Source: DATHAP01 sp963762865 (GTDB lineage Bacteria; Actinomycetota; Actinomycetes; JACCUZ01). From it: DNA of 64,000 bases. The number at the start of each line of letters is the position of its first letter. Within the stretch, counting starts at the first letter, position 1. The notes beneath the pieces were generated by a model. The model did not search any database. It saw only the letters and a program-made list of their open reading frames with translations, and was not told the origin of the DNA. The stretch lies in assembly GCA_963762865.1 (NCBI GenBank), contig CAVXNC010000009.1, positions 1 through 64,000 on the forward strand. Direction: 5' to 3'. This document shows, piece after piece, positions 47,785 through 57,237 of the stretch. A program made the position numbers and the translations under genes.

Positions 47785-49277
47785 AGCCAGCCGGGCACCA
47801 CGAACACCAGCCAGGTGACGGCCGGCGCGATGGCCACCATCGAGAAGCCCCACTGCATCAGCCGGCGGAAGACGAAGTCACGGTCCTTCTCCTGGGCGTT
47901 GGCCACGACCAGGGAGCCACTCGTGGAGAACGGGCTCGAGTCGACCACGGACGACGAGATCGCCAGCGCGGTGATCAGGCCGATGGCCCCGATGCCGCTG
48001 TCGTCCTGCAGGAAGGGCACGGCGAGCGGGATCAGCGCACCGAGGATGCCGGTGGTGGAGGCGAAGGCGGAGACCACACCGCCGATGTAGCAGATGAGCA
48101 GCGCTGCGATCATGACCGTGCTGAGCGCCGCGACCTCCTCGCCGAGCCAGTCGATCGTCCCGATGGTCTCCATCAGGCTGACGTAGGTGACGATGCCGCA
48201 GACCAGCAGCACCGTCGGCCAGGCGATCTGGTTGACGGCGCCCTTGCTGCCCTCCGGGTCCAGCAGCGTCAGGATGATGGCCACCACGAAGGCCGAGAAG
48301 CCCACGTCGAGGTCGAAGAAGAGGGCGCCGATGGCCAGCGCGAGGATGCCGATGACGGTCAGCGTCCGGTGCAGGTCGAGCGTGGTGACCGGCTCGGGCT
48401 CGGGGTCGTCGACGTCCCGCCGTGGCCTGGTCGACGTCGCGGTCCGGGTCGTGCCGGTCTGCTCGGCCGGCGCCGTGCGCATGCCGTGCGGGTGGCCGGA
48501 GCCGTGCGGGCCGCTCCCGCGACCGCCGCTCCCGCCGACGCCACCGCCGCCGGTCGGCTCGTCGTCGGTCTCGCGGTCGCGCAGGTCGATGCGGTCGTCC
48601 GTGCGCGATCGGCCGTCAGCGTCCACCGGCTCGAGCGTCCCGGTGCCGGTGTCCCGCCGGCCGATCAGCTCGCGGCCCCCGAACAGGACGAAGGTGATGA
48701 TGCCGAGGATGATGTTGAAGACCAGGGAGGCGAGGAACAGGAAGGTCGGGCTGCCCTCGAGGTCGTTGCGCTCCACCACGCCGTTGGTGATCGAGCCGAA
48801 GATGCTGATCGGCGAGAAGCCGCCGGCGGTCGCGCCGTTGATGACCATCAGGCCCATCAGGACCGGGTTGATCCCGTAGCGCAGCGCGAAGCCCATGCCG
48901 ATCGGGGCGATGATCGCCACGGCTCCCGGGACCACCGCGCCGACGGCGGTCAGGCAGGCGGTGACGAAGAAGAAGATCCACGGGATGTAGGCGACCCGCC
49001 CGCCGACGGATCTGACGGAGGCATGCACCAGCCAGTCGACGGTGCCGTTGTTCTTGGCGATGGCGAAGAGGAAGGTGACGCCGGCCAAGATGATGAACAG
49101 GTCCCCCGGGAACCCGCCGGCTATCTCGTCGACCTTGTCGTCGGCGGCACCCTCGAGCACGAACATCCCGACGATGAAGGCCGCGGCGATGCCCAGGGCG
49201 CCCATGTGGACGGGCAGCAGGGTGGCGATGAGGAAGATCGCGCAAAGAACCAGAATGGAGACGAACTCGACGGACAT
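47781..49277 (-). CDS. SLC13/MatC-like carboxylate permease
   Basis: 498 residues from ATG 49277 (GAGGTG 9 bases upstream). About 11-12 transmembrane helices; the first 150 residues match the dicarboxylate carrier MatC N-terminal domain (ILVLCAIFLIATLLPVHMGA, GGFPGDLFIILAGVTFLFAI, NPVLMGLMVINGATAGGFSP). A ~100-residue hydrophilic Gly/Asp/Thr loop (residues ~225-300) splits the two halves. The second half (VVSAFASTTGILGALIPLAV, ISSSVVDSSPFSTSGSLVVA) has the ion-transporter hairpin motifs. It is first in a five-gene overlapping operon ending in the IclR gene and probably imports the acid that the operon degrades. Confidence 0.88.
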   Translation of the reverse strand: MSVEFVSILVLCAIFLIATLLPVHMGALGIAAAFIVGMFVLEGAADDKVDEIAGGFPGDLFIILAGVTFLFAIAKNNGTVDWLVHASVRSVGGRVAYIPWIFFFVTACLTAVGAVVPGAVAIIAPIGMGFALRYGINPVLMGLMVINGATAGGFSPISIFGSITNGVVERNDLEGSPTFLFLASLVFNIILGIITFVLFGGRELIGRRDTGTGTLEPVDADGRSRTDDRIDLRDRETDDEPTGGGGVGGSGGRGSGPHGSGHPHGMRTAPAEQTGTTRTATSTRPRRDVDDPEPEPVTTLDLHRTLTVIGILALAIGALFFDLDVGFSAFVVAIILTLLDPEGSKGAVNQIAWPTVLLVCGIVTYVSLMETIGTIDWLGEEVAALSTVMIAALLICYIGGVVSAFASTTGILGALIPLAVPFLQDDSGIGAIGLITALAISSSVVDSSPFSTSGSLVVANAQEKDRDFVFRRLMQWGFSMVAIAPAVTWLVFVVPGWL

Positions 49278-49294
49278 GGGACTCACCTCGGGAG

Positions 49295-49325
49295 TTCCGC
49301 GCTACGGAAATGTGACGTCGGTCAC
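49295..49325. promoter_or_regulatory. Palindromes in the divergent control region (candidate IclR operator)
   Basis: TTCCGCGCTACGGAA (49295-49309) is a perfect 5-base-arm palindrome of the TTCCG-N5-CGGAA type reported for several IclR-family operators, 18 bases before the permease start. GTGAC-GTCG-GTCAC follows at 49312-49325. Both lie between the permease operon and the divergent aminotransferase operon, so one regulator could control both. Confidence 0.6.
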
Positions 49326-49446
49326 CCTGCATACCAGCATGTCCTGGTTTGTCCGTCAAGTCATGGTTGCAGAGGTATTGCGATCGGTTGCTGTCCGGCG
49401 GCAGGGTGGGGCCGGGATGTTCCGCATCACGGACTGGAGCGACGTC

Positions 49447-50631
49447 ATGACCGGGCACTCGGCACGGACCGGCCGGCACTTCCTGCAGATCCCCGGCCCG
49501 ACCAACGTGCCCGACGAGGTGCTGCGGGCCATCTCGGCGCCGACCATCGACCACCGCGGCCCGGAGTTCGCCGCGCTGGGCCGCGACGTGCTCGCCGCGC
49601 TCCCGCCGGTCTTCGGGACGACGAGCACGACCGGGCGGGTGGTGGTCTACCCCTCGTCGGGGACCGGCGCCTGGGAGGCCGCGCTGGTCAACACGCTGTC
49701 CACCGGCGACCGCGTGCTCGCCTTCGAGACCGGGCACTTCGCGACCCTGTGGCGATCGATGGCCGAGGCGCTCGGGCTGCAGGTGGACTTCGTCCCCGGC
49801 GACTGGCGGCACGGCGCCGACCCGTCGGCGGCGGCGGAACGGCTCGCCGCGGACACCGCGAACGAGATCAAGGCCGTCTGCGTGGTGCACAACGAGACGT
49901 CGACCGGCGTGACGAGCCGGGTGGCCGAGATCCGCGCGGCGCTCGACGCGGCCGACCACCCGGCGCTGCTGCTCGTCGACACCATCTCCTCGCTCGGGTC
50001 GATCGACTACCGGCACGACGAGTGGGGCGTCGACGTCACCGTGGCCGGCTCGCAGAAGGGCCTGATGCTCCCGCCGGGCCTGAGCTTCAACGCGGTCAGC
50101 CCGAAGGCGCTCGAGGCGTCGCGCACCGCCGGCCTGCCGAAGTCGTTCTGGGACTGGGCGCCGATCCTGACCGCCAACGAGAACGGCTTCTGGCCCTACA
50201 CCCCCGCGACCAACCTGCTCTACGGCCTGCGCGTCGCGCTGCGGATGCTCGACGACGAGGGCCTGCCGCAGGTCTTCGCCCGTCACCAGCGGCACGCCGC
50301 GGCGACCCGCGAGGCGGTCCGCGCGTGGGGGCTCGAGGTCCTCTGCCTCGACGAGCGCGAGCACTCCGGCTCGCTGACCGCCGTCCTGGTGCCCGACGAG
50401 CACGACGCCGACGAGGTACGTCGCGTCGTCCTGGACAGGTTCGACATGTCGCTGGGAGCCGGGCTGGGCCGGCTCGCCGGCCGGGTCTTCCGGATCGGTC
50501 ACCTGGGGCACTTCAACGACCTGACCCTGGCGGGCACCCTGTCGGGTGTGCAGATGGGACTGCGGCTGGCCGGGCTGCCGGTGGAGACCGACGGCGTCGC
50601 CGCCGCGCTCGCGGTGCTGGAGAAGGAGTGA
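49447..50631 (+). CDS. Class V aminotransferase (serine/alanine-glyoxylate aminotransferase family)
   Basis: 394 residues from ATG 49447 (GGAGCG upstream; an in-frame ATG at 49417 is the alternative). PLP fold type I: HFLQIPGPTNVPDEVLRAIS, FETGHFATLWRSMAEALGL, HNETSTGVTSRVAEIRAAL, LLLVDTISSLGSIDYRHDEW and the PLP-Lys in TVAGSQKGLMLPPGLSFNAV. Likely forms glycine or another amino acid from glyoxylate or a 2-oxo acid. It is divergent from the permease operon, and its stop overlaps the start of the 2-hydroxyacid dehydrogenase (GTGA), so the two are coupled, perhaps interconverting 2-hydroxy, 2-oxo and 2-amino acids. Confidence 0.9.
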   Translation: MTGHSARTGRHFLQIPGPTNVPDEVLRAISAPTIDHRGPEFAALGRDVLAALPPVFGTTSTTGRVVVYPSSGTGAWEAALVNTLSTGDRVLAFETGHFATLWRSMAEALGLQVDFVPGDWRHGADPSAAAERLAADTANEIKAVCVVHNETSTGVTSRVAEIRAALDAADHPALLLVDTISSLGSIDYRHDEWGVDVTVAGSQKGLMLPPGLSFNAVSPKALEASRTAGLPKSFWDWAPILTANENGFWPYTPATNLLYGLRVALRMLDDEGLPQVFARHQRHAAATREAVRAWGLEVLCLDEREHSGSLTAVLVPDEHDADEVRRVVLDRFDMSLGAGLGRLAGRVFRIGHLGHFNDLTLAGTLSGVQMGLRLAGLPVETDGVAAALAVLEKE

Positions 50632-53526
50632 CCGACCAGGCTCGGGATCTCGAGTCGCTGCTGCGCCGCACCCTCGACGGCGAGGTCGCCTTCGACGACT
50701 ACTCGCGGCACCTCTTCTCCCGCGACGCGAGCATGTACGCGATCCGCCCGCTCGGCGTCGCCTTCCCGCGGCACAGCGACGACGTGGCGGCGGCCGTGTC
50801 GGCCTGCGCGACGCTCGGCGTCCCGGTGGTCCCCCGGGGCGCCGGCACCAGCCTGGCGGGCCAGACCGTCGGCCCCGGGCTGGTGCTGGACATGTCACGG
50901 CACCTGGACCGGATCCACGAGATCGACCCGGAGGCCAGGACGGCACTCGTCGACGTGGGGGTCGTGCAGGACCAGCTCAACGGCGCCGCGGCGGCGTACG
51001 GCCTGATGTTCGGACCGGACACCTCCACCAGCAACCGGGCCACGATCGGCGGGATGGTCGGCAACAACTCGGCCGGCAGCGGCAGCGTGCGCTTCGGCAT
51101 GACGATCGACCACGTGCGCCACCTCGACGTCGTGCTCGCCGACGGCAGCCGCACCAGGTTCGACCCGGTCGACGCGGCCGAGCTCGCGCGGCGGGCGGCG
51201 CGTGACTCGCTCGAGGGCCGGCTCTACGCCGGGCTGCCCGAGCTGCTGTCGCGACACGAGCGGTCGGTGCGCGAGGACTACCCGACCTTCTGGCGGCGGG
51301 CGGGCGGCTACCGCCTCGACCGGCTGGCCGACCCGTCGACCCGGTTCGACCTCGCGAAGTTCGTCGTCGGCGCGGAGGGGACGCTGGTCGTCGCGACCAA
51401 GGCGCTGGTCGACCTGGTGCCCAAGCCGAAGCGGACGGTCTTCGCGGTCGGGCACTTCACGTCTGTGGCCGCCGCGATCGCCGCGACCGAGGACGCGCTG
51501 TCGTGCGACCCCGCGCAGGTCGAGCTGATGGACAAGACGATCCTGGACCTCTCGCGCGAGCGGATCGAGTACGCCGACCTCGGCAAGTCCCTCGACGGCG
51601 ACCCCGAGGCGCTGCTCTTCGTGTCGTTCACCGGCGACGACGAGAAGGCGCTGGTCGCGGACCTCGACCGGCTCGATGCCTTGTGGCGCAAGCACAAGCA
51701 CGGCTACCACACCCTCCGCGCGGTGACGGCCGCGCAGCAGTCGGCGCTGCTGAAGGTCCGCAAGTCCAGCCTCGGCCTGCTGATGGCCGCGTCGGTGGGG
51801 ACGCGCCGGCCGCTCGCGTTCGTCGAGGACACGGCGGTGCCGCCGGAGCACCTCGCGGCGTACACCGATCGTTTCCGGGGCGTGCTCGAGCGGCACGGGC
51901 TGACCGCGGGCTTCTACGGGCACGCGTCGGTGGGCTGCCTGCACGTGCGGCCCTTCGTCGACGTCACCGACCCGGCGCAGGTCGCGGCGATGCGCGCCGT
52001 GGCGACCGAGGTGAAGGACCTGGTCGCGGAGTACGGCGGCGTCAACTCCAGCGAGCACGGCGACGGGCTGGCGCGCAGCGAGTTCAACCGCTCGATCTTC
52101 GGCGACGACCTCTACGAGGCGATGCGCGAGGTGAAGGCGCTCTTCGACCCGGCGAACGTGATGAACCCCGGCAAGATCGTCGACTCCCCCGCGATGACCG
52201 AGCACCTGCGCGACCCCGCGTTGCCGCCGGCGCAGCCGCTTGCGGACCCACCTGACCTTCGACGTGGTCGGCGGCATGCGCGGCGCGGCGGACCGCTGCA
52301 TGAACATCGGCCTGTGCCGCAAGAGCACGTCCGGCGTCATGTGTCCGTCGTACGTCGCCACGAAGCAGGAGGAGCACTCGACGCGGGGCCGGGCCAACGC
52401 GCTGGTGAAGGCGCTGAGCGAGCCCGACCCGGCCGCGGCGCTGGGCAACGACGAGCGGCTGCACGAGATCCTCGACCTCTGCCTGATGTGCAAGGCGTGC
52501 AAGAGCGAGTGCCCGCTCGGCGTCGACATGGCCACCCTGAAGTCCGAGACGCTCGCGCACCACCACGAGGCGCACGGCACGCCGTTGCGGTCGCGGGCCT
52601 TCGGCGCGATCCGGGCCCTGAACCGGCTGGGTTCGGTGACCGCACCGCTGTCGAACCTGCCCGGCCGGTCGCGCCCGCTGCGCGCGGTGCTGGGGCGCCG
52701 GCTGGGCATCGCGCCGGAGCGGCCGCTGCCGGAGTTCAGGAGGGACACGCTGGTGCGGTGGTTCGGTCGGCGAGCCGCTCCGAGCGCTGGGGTGAGGGGC
52801 ACGGTCACCTTCCTGGCGGACTCGTTCACGACGTTCACCGAGCCGGGTGTCGGGCGGGCGGCGATCGAGCTGCTGGAGATGGCCGGCTGGACGGTGCGGC
52901 TCGAGTCGGGCGGCTGCTGCGGGCGGGCCAGCCTGTCGAAGGGGCTGGTCGACGACGCGAAGGCCAAGGCGTCGCGGCTGGCCGGGCTGCTGACGTCCGG
53001 CGACGCGGCCGGGACCCCCGTCGTCGGCTGCGAACCATCGTGCGTCTGGACGCTGCGCGACGAGCACGCGGCGCTGCTGCCCGACGACCCGCGGGTGCGC
53101 GACGTGGCCGGCCGGGTGCGGCAGGTGGAGGAGCTGCTGACCGAGGCGGTCGACGACGGCGGGCTCGTGCTTCGGTCGGACTCGTGGCTCGCCGGGCGGC
53201 GGGTGCTCTACCACGGGCACTGCCACCAGAAGGCCGAGGTCGGGACCGCGGCGACGGTGGCGATGCTGTCGCGGATCCCCGGTGCCGAGGTGGTCGAGGT
53301 CGACGCCGGGTGCTGCGGGATGGCGGGGTCGTTCGGCTTCGAGGCCGAGCACTACGAGGTGTCGATGTCGGTGGGTGCGGACCGGCTCTTCCCCGCGGTG
53401 CTCGCCGAGCCGGCCGAGACCGTGGTGGCGGCGACCGGGGTCTCCTGCCGGCAGCAGATCGCGCACGGGACGATGCGCCGCGCCCAGCACCCGGTGGAGC
53501 TGCTGCGCAGCGTCGTCGCGGGCTGA
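50628..53526 (+). pseudogene. FAD-linked 2-hydroxyacid dehydrogenase fused to 4Fe-4S/CCG domains (GlcD-GlcF/DLD type), one frameshift
   Basis: GTG 50628. The first ~535 codons are a vanillyl-oxidase-type FAD protein: VPRGAGTSLAGQTVGPGLVL, SNRATIGGMVGNNSAGSGSV, VVGAEGTLVVATKALVDLVP, GFYGHASVGCLHVRPFVDVT, LFDPANVMNPGKIV. A single extra base near 52239 (CTTGCG for CTGCG) shifts the frame. The rest (to 53526) carries CLMCKACKSECPLGVDMA for a 4Fe-4S cluster, an earlier Cys pair (RCMNIGLCRK, VMCPSY), and two CCG motifs (ESGGCCGRASL, DAGCCGMAGSFGF). Rejoined, ~965 residues make an intact D-lactate/glycolate-type dehydrogenase. Confidence 0.85.
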
Positions 53527-53543
53527 GCGGCTGGCTGAGCGGC

Positions 53544-54221
53544 GTGCTGAGCGGCGTGCGGACCGTCACCTTCGACCTGTTCTCGGCGCTGATCGACTCG
53601 CGCACCGGCGGCTCGCACGCGCTGCAGTCGATCGCCGACCGCCGCGGGTGGCCGGTGTCGGGAGAGACGCTCTACGACGAGTGGGACCGGCACAACAAGG
53701 CTGCCCAGAAGGGCTGCGTCCCCTGGCAGCCGTGGCGGGTGCCGGCCACGGCTGCGTTGCGGCGTACCTATGAGGTGCTCGAGGTCGCGGTCAGCGCGAC
53801 GGACGCCGGCAGGGACATCGAGGCCTTCGCCGACTCGATGGCGGACTGGCCGCTGTGGCCGGACGTCGCCGACGGGCTGCCGCGGCTCGCGTCCATCGTC
53901 CGGGTCGGGCTGCTGTCCAACGTCGACGACGCGCTCTTCGCCCGCACCGCCGCGGCAGCGTTCGTGGACCCGGCGGTAGCGCTGACCTCGGAGCAGCTGG
54001 GCGCCTACAAGCCGCACCCGGAGATCTACCTGCGCGCGAAGGCTCGGCTCGGCGACATGGTGCACGTGCCGACGTCGGCGCGTGACGTGCGCGGCGCTCT
54101 CGAGGCGGGCATCCCGGTCGTCCGGCTGCGCCGCCCGGGCCACGAGCCGGACCCCGACGGGCCGCAGCCCGAGCACGAGGTGAGCAGCATCGACGGGATC
54201 GCGGCTCTGCTGGCAGGGTGA
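53544..54221 (+). CDS. HAD-superfamily hydrolase (haloacid dehalogenase type II-like)
   Basis: 225 residues from GTG 53544 (GTG 53556 also possible). HAD motif I is VTFDLFSALIDSRTGGSHAL, with the nucleophile Asp but L/F replacing the usual second Asp (DxD), as in 2-haloacid dehalogenases. Motif II VGLLSNVDDALFART, Lys of motif III in TSEQLGAYKPHPEIYLRAKA; the motif IV acids lie near VPTSARDVRGALEAGIPVV. It begins 17 bases after the dehydrogenase gene and is followed at once by the cupin, in the same operon. Dehalogenase or phosphatase: undecided. Confidence 0.8.
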   Translation: MLSGVRTVTFDLFSALIDSRTGGSHALQSIADRRGWPVSGETLYDEWDRHNKAAQKGCVPWQPWRVPATAALRRTYEVLEVAVSATDAGRDIEAFADSMADWPLWPDVADGLPRLASIVRVGLLSNVDDALFARTAAAAFVDPAVALTSEQLGAYKPHPEIYLRAKARLGDMVHVPTSARDVRGALEAGIPVVRLRRPGHEPDPDGPQPEHEVSSIDGIAALLAG

Positions 54222-54226
54222 CGGGC

Positions 54227-54739
54227 ATGTCTCATCCCTCCATCAATCAGGCGTATCCACCCGCGAGGTACACGGACGAGACCGGCGAGGTCTCCGGCGT
54301 CCTCCGGCCGGACGACCACCCCCGCGAGATCGACAACGGCGACCGCGGTGGCGCGCGCTACCTGGCGACCGGCGAGAGCACCAACGGCGAGTTCGGGCTC
54401 TACCGCTGGGAGATGGGCCCGCAGCCCGGCGGCCCGCCGGGGCACTTCCACCGCACCATCTCGGAGTCGTTCTACGTGCTGTCCGGCGAGATCCGCCTCT
54501 ACGACGGCGACTCGTGGCGCACCGGGAGGCCGGGTGACTTCCTCTTCATCCCGCCGGGGGGCATCCACGGCTTCCGCAACGAGTCCGGTGAGCCCGCGAC
54601 GATGCTGATCCTCTTCACGCCCGGCGCACCGCGCGAGGACTACTTCGAGACGCTGGCCGACCCCGAGCGCCGCGCCGCGCTGGAGGACGAGGACGCCGCG
54701 CGCGAGTTCTACCTGCGGCACGACACCTACTGGACCTAG
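54227..54739 (+). CDS. Cupin-domain protein
   Basis: 170 residues from ATG 54227, with AGGGTG upstream; an in-frame GTG at 54218 overlaps the HAD stop. One cupin barrel: PGGPPGHFHRTISESFYVLS (motif 1, H-x-H...E), GEIRLYDGDSWRTGRPGDFL, PPGGIHGFRNESGEPATMLI (motif 2 His). The last 35 residues are acidic and helical (ADPERRAALEDEDAAREFYL). The function in the operon is unknown; such cupins may be dioxygenases or isomerases. Confidence 0.82.
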   Translation: MSHPSINQAYPPARYTDETGEVSGVLRPDDHPREIDNGDRGGARYLATGESTNGEFGLYRWEMGPQPGGPPGHFHRTISESFYVLSGEIRLYDGDSWRTGRPGDFLFIPPGGIHGFRNESGEPATMLILFTPGAPREDYFETLADPERRAALEDEDAAREFYLRHDTYWT

Positions 54740-54769
54740 GTCACTCGCACCGCACCCGGCAGACCGGCG

Positions 54770-55306
54770 TCAGTCGACCGGCCGCCGCATCAGCAGGTCG
54801 TGCTGCTCCTCACCGCCGAGGCGGAACGTGTGCTCGCCGAAGGGTTCGAACCCCTGGCTGCGGTAGAACCCGATCGCCTTCTCGTTGGCCTCCCACACGC
54901 CGAGCCAGACGCGCTGCAGCCGGTGCCGGCGGGCCGCGTCGAGGGCGACCTCGAGGAGGGTCCGGCCGAGGCCGTGCCCCTGGTGGCCGTCGAGCAGGTA
55001 GACCTGCTCCACCTCGAGTCCGTCGTCGAGGTCCGGCTCGGTCTGGGCGCCGTCGAGGTTGAGCTTGAGGTAGCCGACCGGCTCGTCGCCGAGCAGCACC
55101 CAGTGCAGCTCGCAGCGTTCGTCGGCCAGGGCCTGCCGGTAGGACTCCGTCGTGAGCGCTCCGGCGACGTACTCCTCGATGACCTCGGGGTCGTTGGCTG
55201 CGAGGTAGGTCTCCCGGAACGCGGTCGCGGCCAGCTCCGCGAGCCGCGCGGCGTCGTCGAGTGCCGGTCTCGCGAGGACGTACGGCGCTGCCGGTGTGAC
55301 TGTCAC
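54770..55306 (-). CDS. GNAT family N-acetyltransferase
   Basis: 178 residues from GTG 55306, overlapping the VOC gene stop (GTGA). GNAT motifs: strand 4 plus V-x-x-x-x-Q/R-G-x-G/A in LEVEQVYLLDGHQGHGLGRT (Q-G-H-G-L-G) binds acetyl-CoA; LQRVWLGVWEANEKAIGFYR and SQGFEPFGEHTFRLGGEEQH form motif B. Similar to RimI-like or spermidine-type acetyltransferases; substrate unknown. Confidence 0.88.
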   Translation of the reverse strand: MTVTPAAPYVLARPALDDAARLAELAATAFRETYLAANDPEVIEEYVAGALTTESYRQALADERCELHWVLLGDEPVGYLKLNLDGAQTEPDLDDGLEVEQVYLLDGHQGHGLGRTLLEVALDAARRHRLQRVWLGVWEANEKAIGFYRSQGFEPFGEHTFRLGGEEQHDLLMRRPVD

Positions 55307-55695
55307 GGCTCGGCCGGCCCGACGGGCTCGGCCCACACCGGTCGCGGGATGAGGCAGAACGGGTGGCCCGCGGGGTCGGCGAAGACCCGCGAGCCGGCAT
55401 CCGGCTCACTGAGCCGCCGGGCGCCGAGTGCGAGCACCGCTGCCTCGGCCTCGTCGAGGTCGTCGACCATCACGTCGAGGTGCATCTGCTGCGGCACCGC
55501 CGGGTCCGGCCACGTCGGCCGCACCAGGTCCGGCGCCAGCTGGAAGGCCAGACCCGACGTCTGGCGGTCGCGCGACACGACCACGAAGTCGTCCTCCGCG
55601 AAGGTCACCGGCTGGCCGAGCAGCCCGGAGTAGAACTGCGCGAGACCTCTCGGGTCGGGGCAGTCGATGATGAGGTGGTGGAGTCGACCGATCAC
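55303..55695 (-). CDS. VOC-family (glyoxalase/bleomycin-resistance-like) protein
   Basis: 130 residues from GTG 55695. Paired beta-alpha-beta-beta-beta modules: IGRLHHLIIDCPDPRGLAQF YSGLLG at the start and VPQQMHLDVMVDDLDEAEAA in the middle, ending FADPAGHPFCLIPRP. The His/Glu positions of a VOC metal site are partly present. It overlaps DUF4192 upstream (TGA/GTG) and the GNAT gene downstream by 4 bases each, forming a tight three-gene chain. Confidence 0.88.
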   Translation of the reverse strand: MIGRLHHLIIDCPDPRGLAQFYSGLLGQPVTFAEDDFVVVSRDRQTSGLAFQLAPDLVRPTWPDPAVPQQMHLDVMVDDLDEAEAAVLALGARRLSEPDAGSRVFADPAGHPFCLIPRPVWAEPVGPAEP

Positions 55696-56928
55696 CCCGC
55701 CGAGCCTAGGGCGGCACCGGACCCACCTCCCTCCAGGTCGGCACGGACCTGCCGGCAGATGGCGCGGACGGCGTCCGGCGGCACCATCCGGGACAGCCCG
55801 TCGAGGACGAGCTCGGCCATCGCGTAGCCCGGCTCGCACTCCAGCGCACGCTCGGCCGCGAGCGACGCGAGGGCACCGCTGCCGTCGGCGTAGGCAGCCC
55901 AGGCGAGCACGGTGCAGATCGGCGCGGTGTCCTCGTCGACGGCCCGGCGGGCGATCTCGCTGAAGACCGCGACGAGCAGCGGACCGTCATGGTCGAGGAC
56001 GAACGTCATGACCTCGTCACGGGTGCGCTTGTCGTGCAGGCCGACCGCGACCAGTGACGCGTCCTCCTGGTCGACCGCGGTGTCGCCGTCGGACCAGGCG
56101 TCGAGCAGCCGGAGCAGCGTGGCGATCACGAGATCGCGGGCGCCGTCCATGCCGAGGGCGTCCGCGACGGTCATCAGACGTTCGCCGGCCAGGTCGGCGC
56201 CCTGCTCCCGGGCGGCCACGGCGACCGCGTGGTCGGAGGGCTCGAAGCTGCGGCGCACGTCGTCGCGGCTCGGCAGCACGCTGTTGCCGAGCAGCACGGC
56301 CTCGGCCGCGTAGCGCGCTGCGGCCGGCGTGGGGTCGTGCGAGACCGGCGTTCCCTCGGCGGGACAGCACCCACCGTCGGCGCAGTGGTAGGAGTACCAG
56401 AGCCCGCCGTGCACCAGCAGTGCCTCGAAGACCTCGACGCGCTTCTTCCCGAGTCGTCGGGTGAGCAGGTCGATCAGTGCTTCCCGCGGTAGTCCGCGCG
56501 GCTCACCCGGCCGCCCGGCTGCGCGACCTGTCGCCGACGCTCCGACTGCGTCGTACGTCGCCACTGCTGGTCACCACGCCCATCCGCGCTGTGCGGCTGA
56601 TCTCGCTGATCTGCGACGCGCTGCTGATCGGTGACTGCTGCTCGGTGTAGACGACGAGCAGCGCACCGGTCGCGTTCATCGCGCGCACCCGCTCGAGGAC
56701 CAGGCCGACGAGGGCGTCGTCGCACTCCTCCGCGGGCAGGTCGAAGCGCATCACCAGCCGGTCGCGGTTGCGCGGTCCCTCGAGGCAGACCACGACCAGG
56801 CTCTCCGTCGGGTGGAAGCCGAGCCGGTGCGGCAGCACGCCGAGGATGTCGGCCGGGCCGCTGATCTTCACCACGCTGCGCGGTCCTCGGGAGTGCTGGT
56901 CGGACCACTGTCCCCGCGAAGTCGTCAT
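55692..56928 (-). pseudogene. DUF4192 protein, frameshifted
   Basis: ATG 56928 starts the N-terminal half: VVKISGPADILGVLPHRLGF, HPTESLVVVCLEGPRNRDRL, VGLVLERVRAMNATGALLVV. The second half, in the frame ending 55692, reads REALIDLLTRRLGKKRVEVF, WYSYHCADGGCCPAEGTPVS and ATLLRLLDAWSDGDTAVD, the DUF4192 signature with its Cys-Cys pair. The change lies near 56520-56560. DUF4192 proteins are actinobacterial, of unknown role, ~370-400 residues; the joined length of ~410 codons fits. A stretch of Ser/Arg-rich sequence around the join has no match in my memory of the family. Confidence 0.75.
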
Positions 56929-57237
56929 GTCTCGACCCTGGTGCACCACCGAGGTGCGCCGGTCGGTTTCCACAGCGCGAGTGCCGGCCGCGCGGGCTTG
57001 TGGATGTGGCGTCGTTGTCGTGTCAACGGACCGTCGCCGAGGGCGACAGACGCAGGCGAGCCGACGCCACACCCAGCGAACCAGTCTTCGTGGGCAAGTC
57101 TTTGCTTGACGTGACCCGGCCACCGGCGCACGTTGAGCGTGCGGCCGCCAGTTGCGACATCCACTCATCATCGCGGGGCGCTTGACCATGTTCTCGACGC
57201 CCCAGTGACGGGTTTTCAACCTGCCTAGGAGGGACGC
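56929..57237. other. Divergent control region before the cysteine-protease operon
   Basis: 309 bases. It contains CGCACG-TTGAG-CGTGCG (57127-57143), a perfect 6-base-arm inverted repeat that could be an operator, and a strong ribosome site AGGAGGGACGC directly before ATG 57238. No gene is recognised. Confidence 0.5.

Noticed and set aside
48369..54221. A 1950-codon open frame on the plus strand
   Set aside because: Only its last part (HAD gene) and the FAD part of the dehydrogenase are real; the rest is antisense to the permease and out of frame with the aminotransferase and carries no domain.
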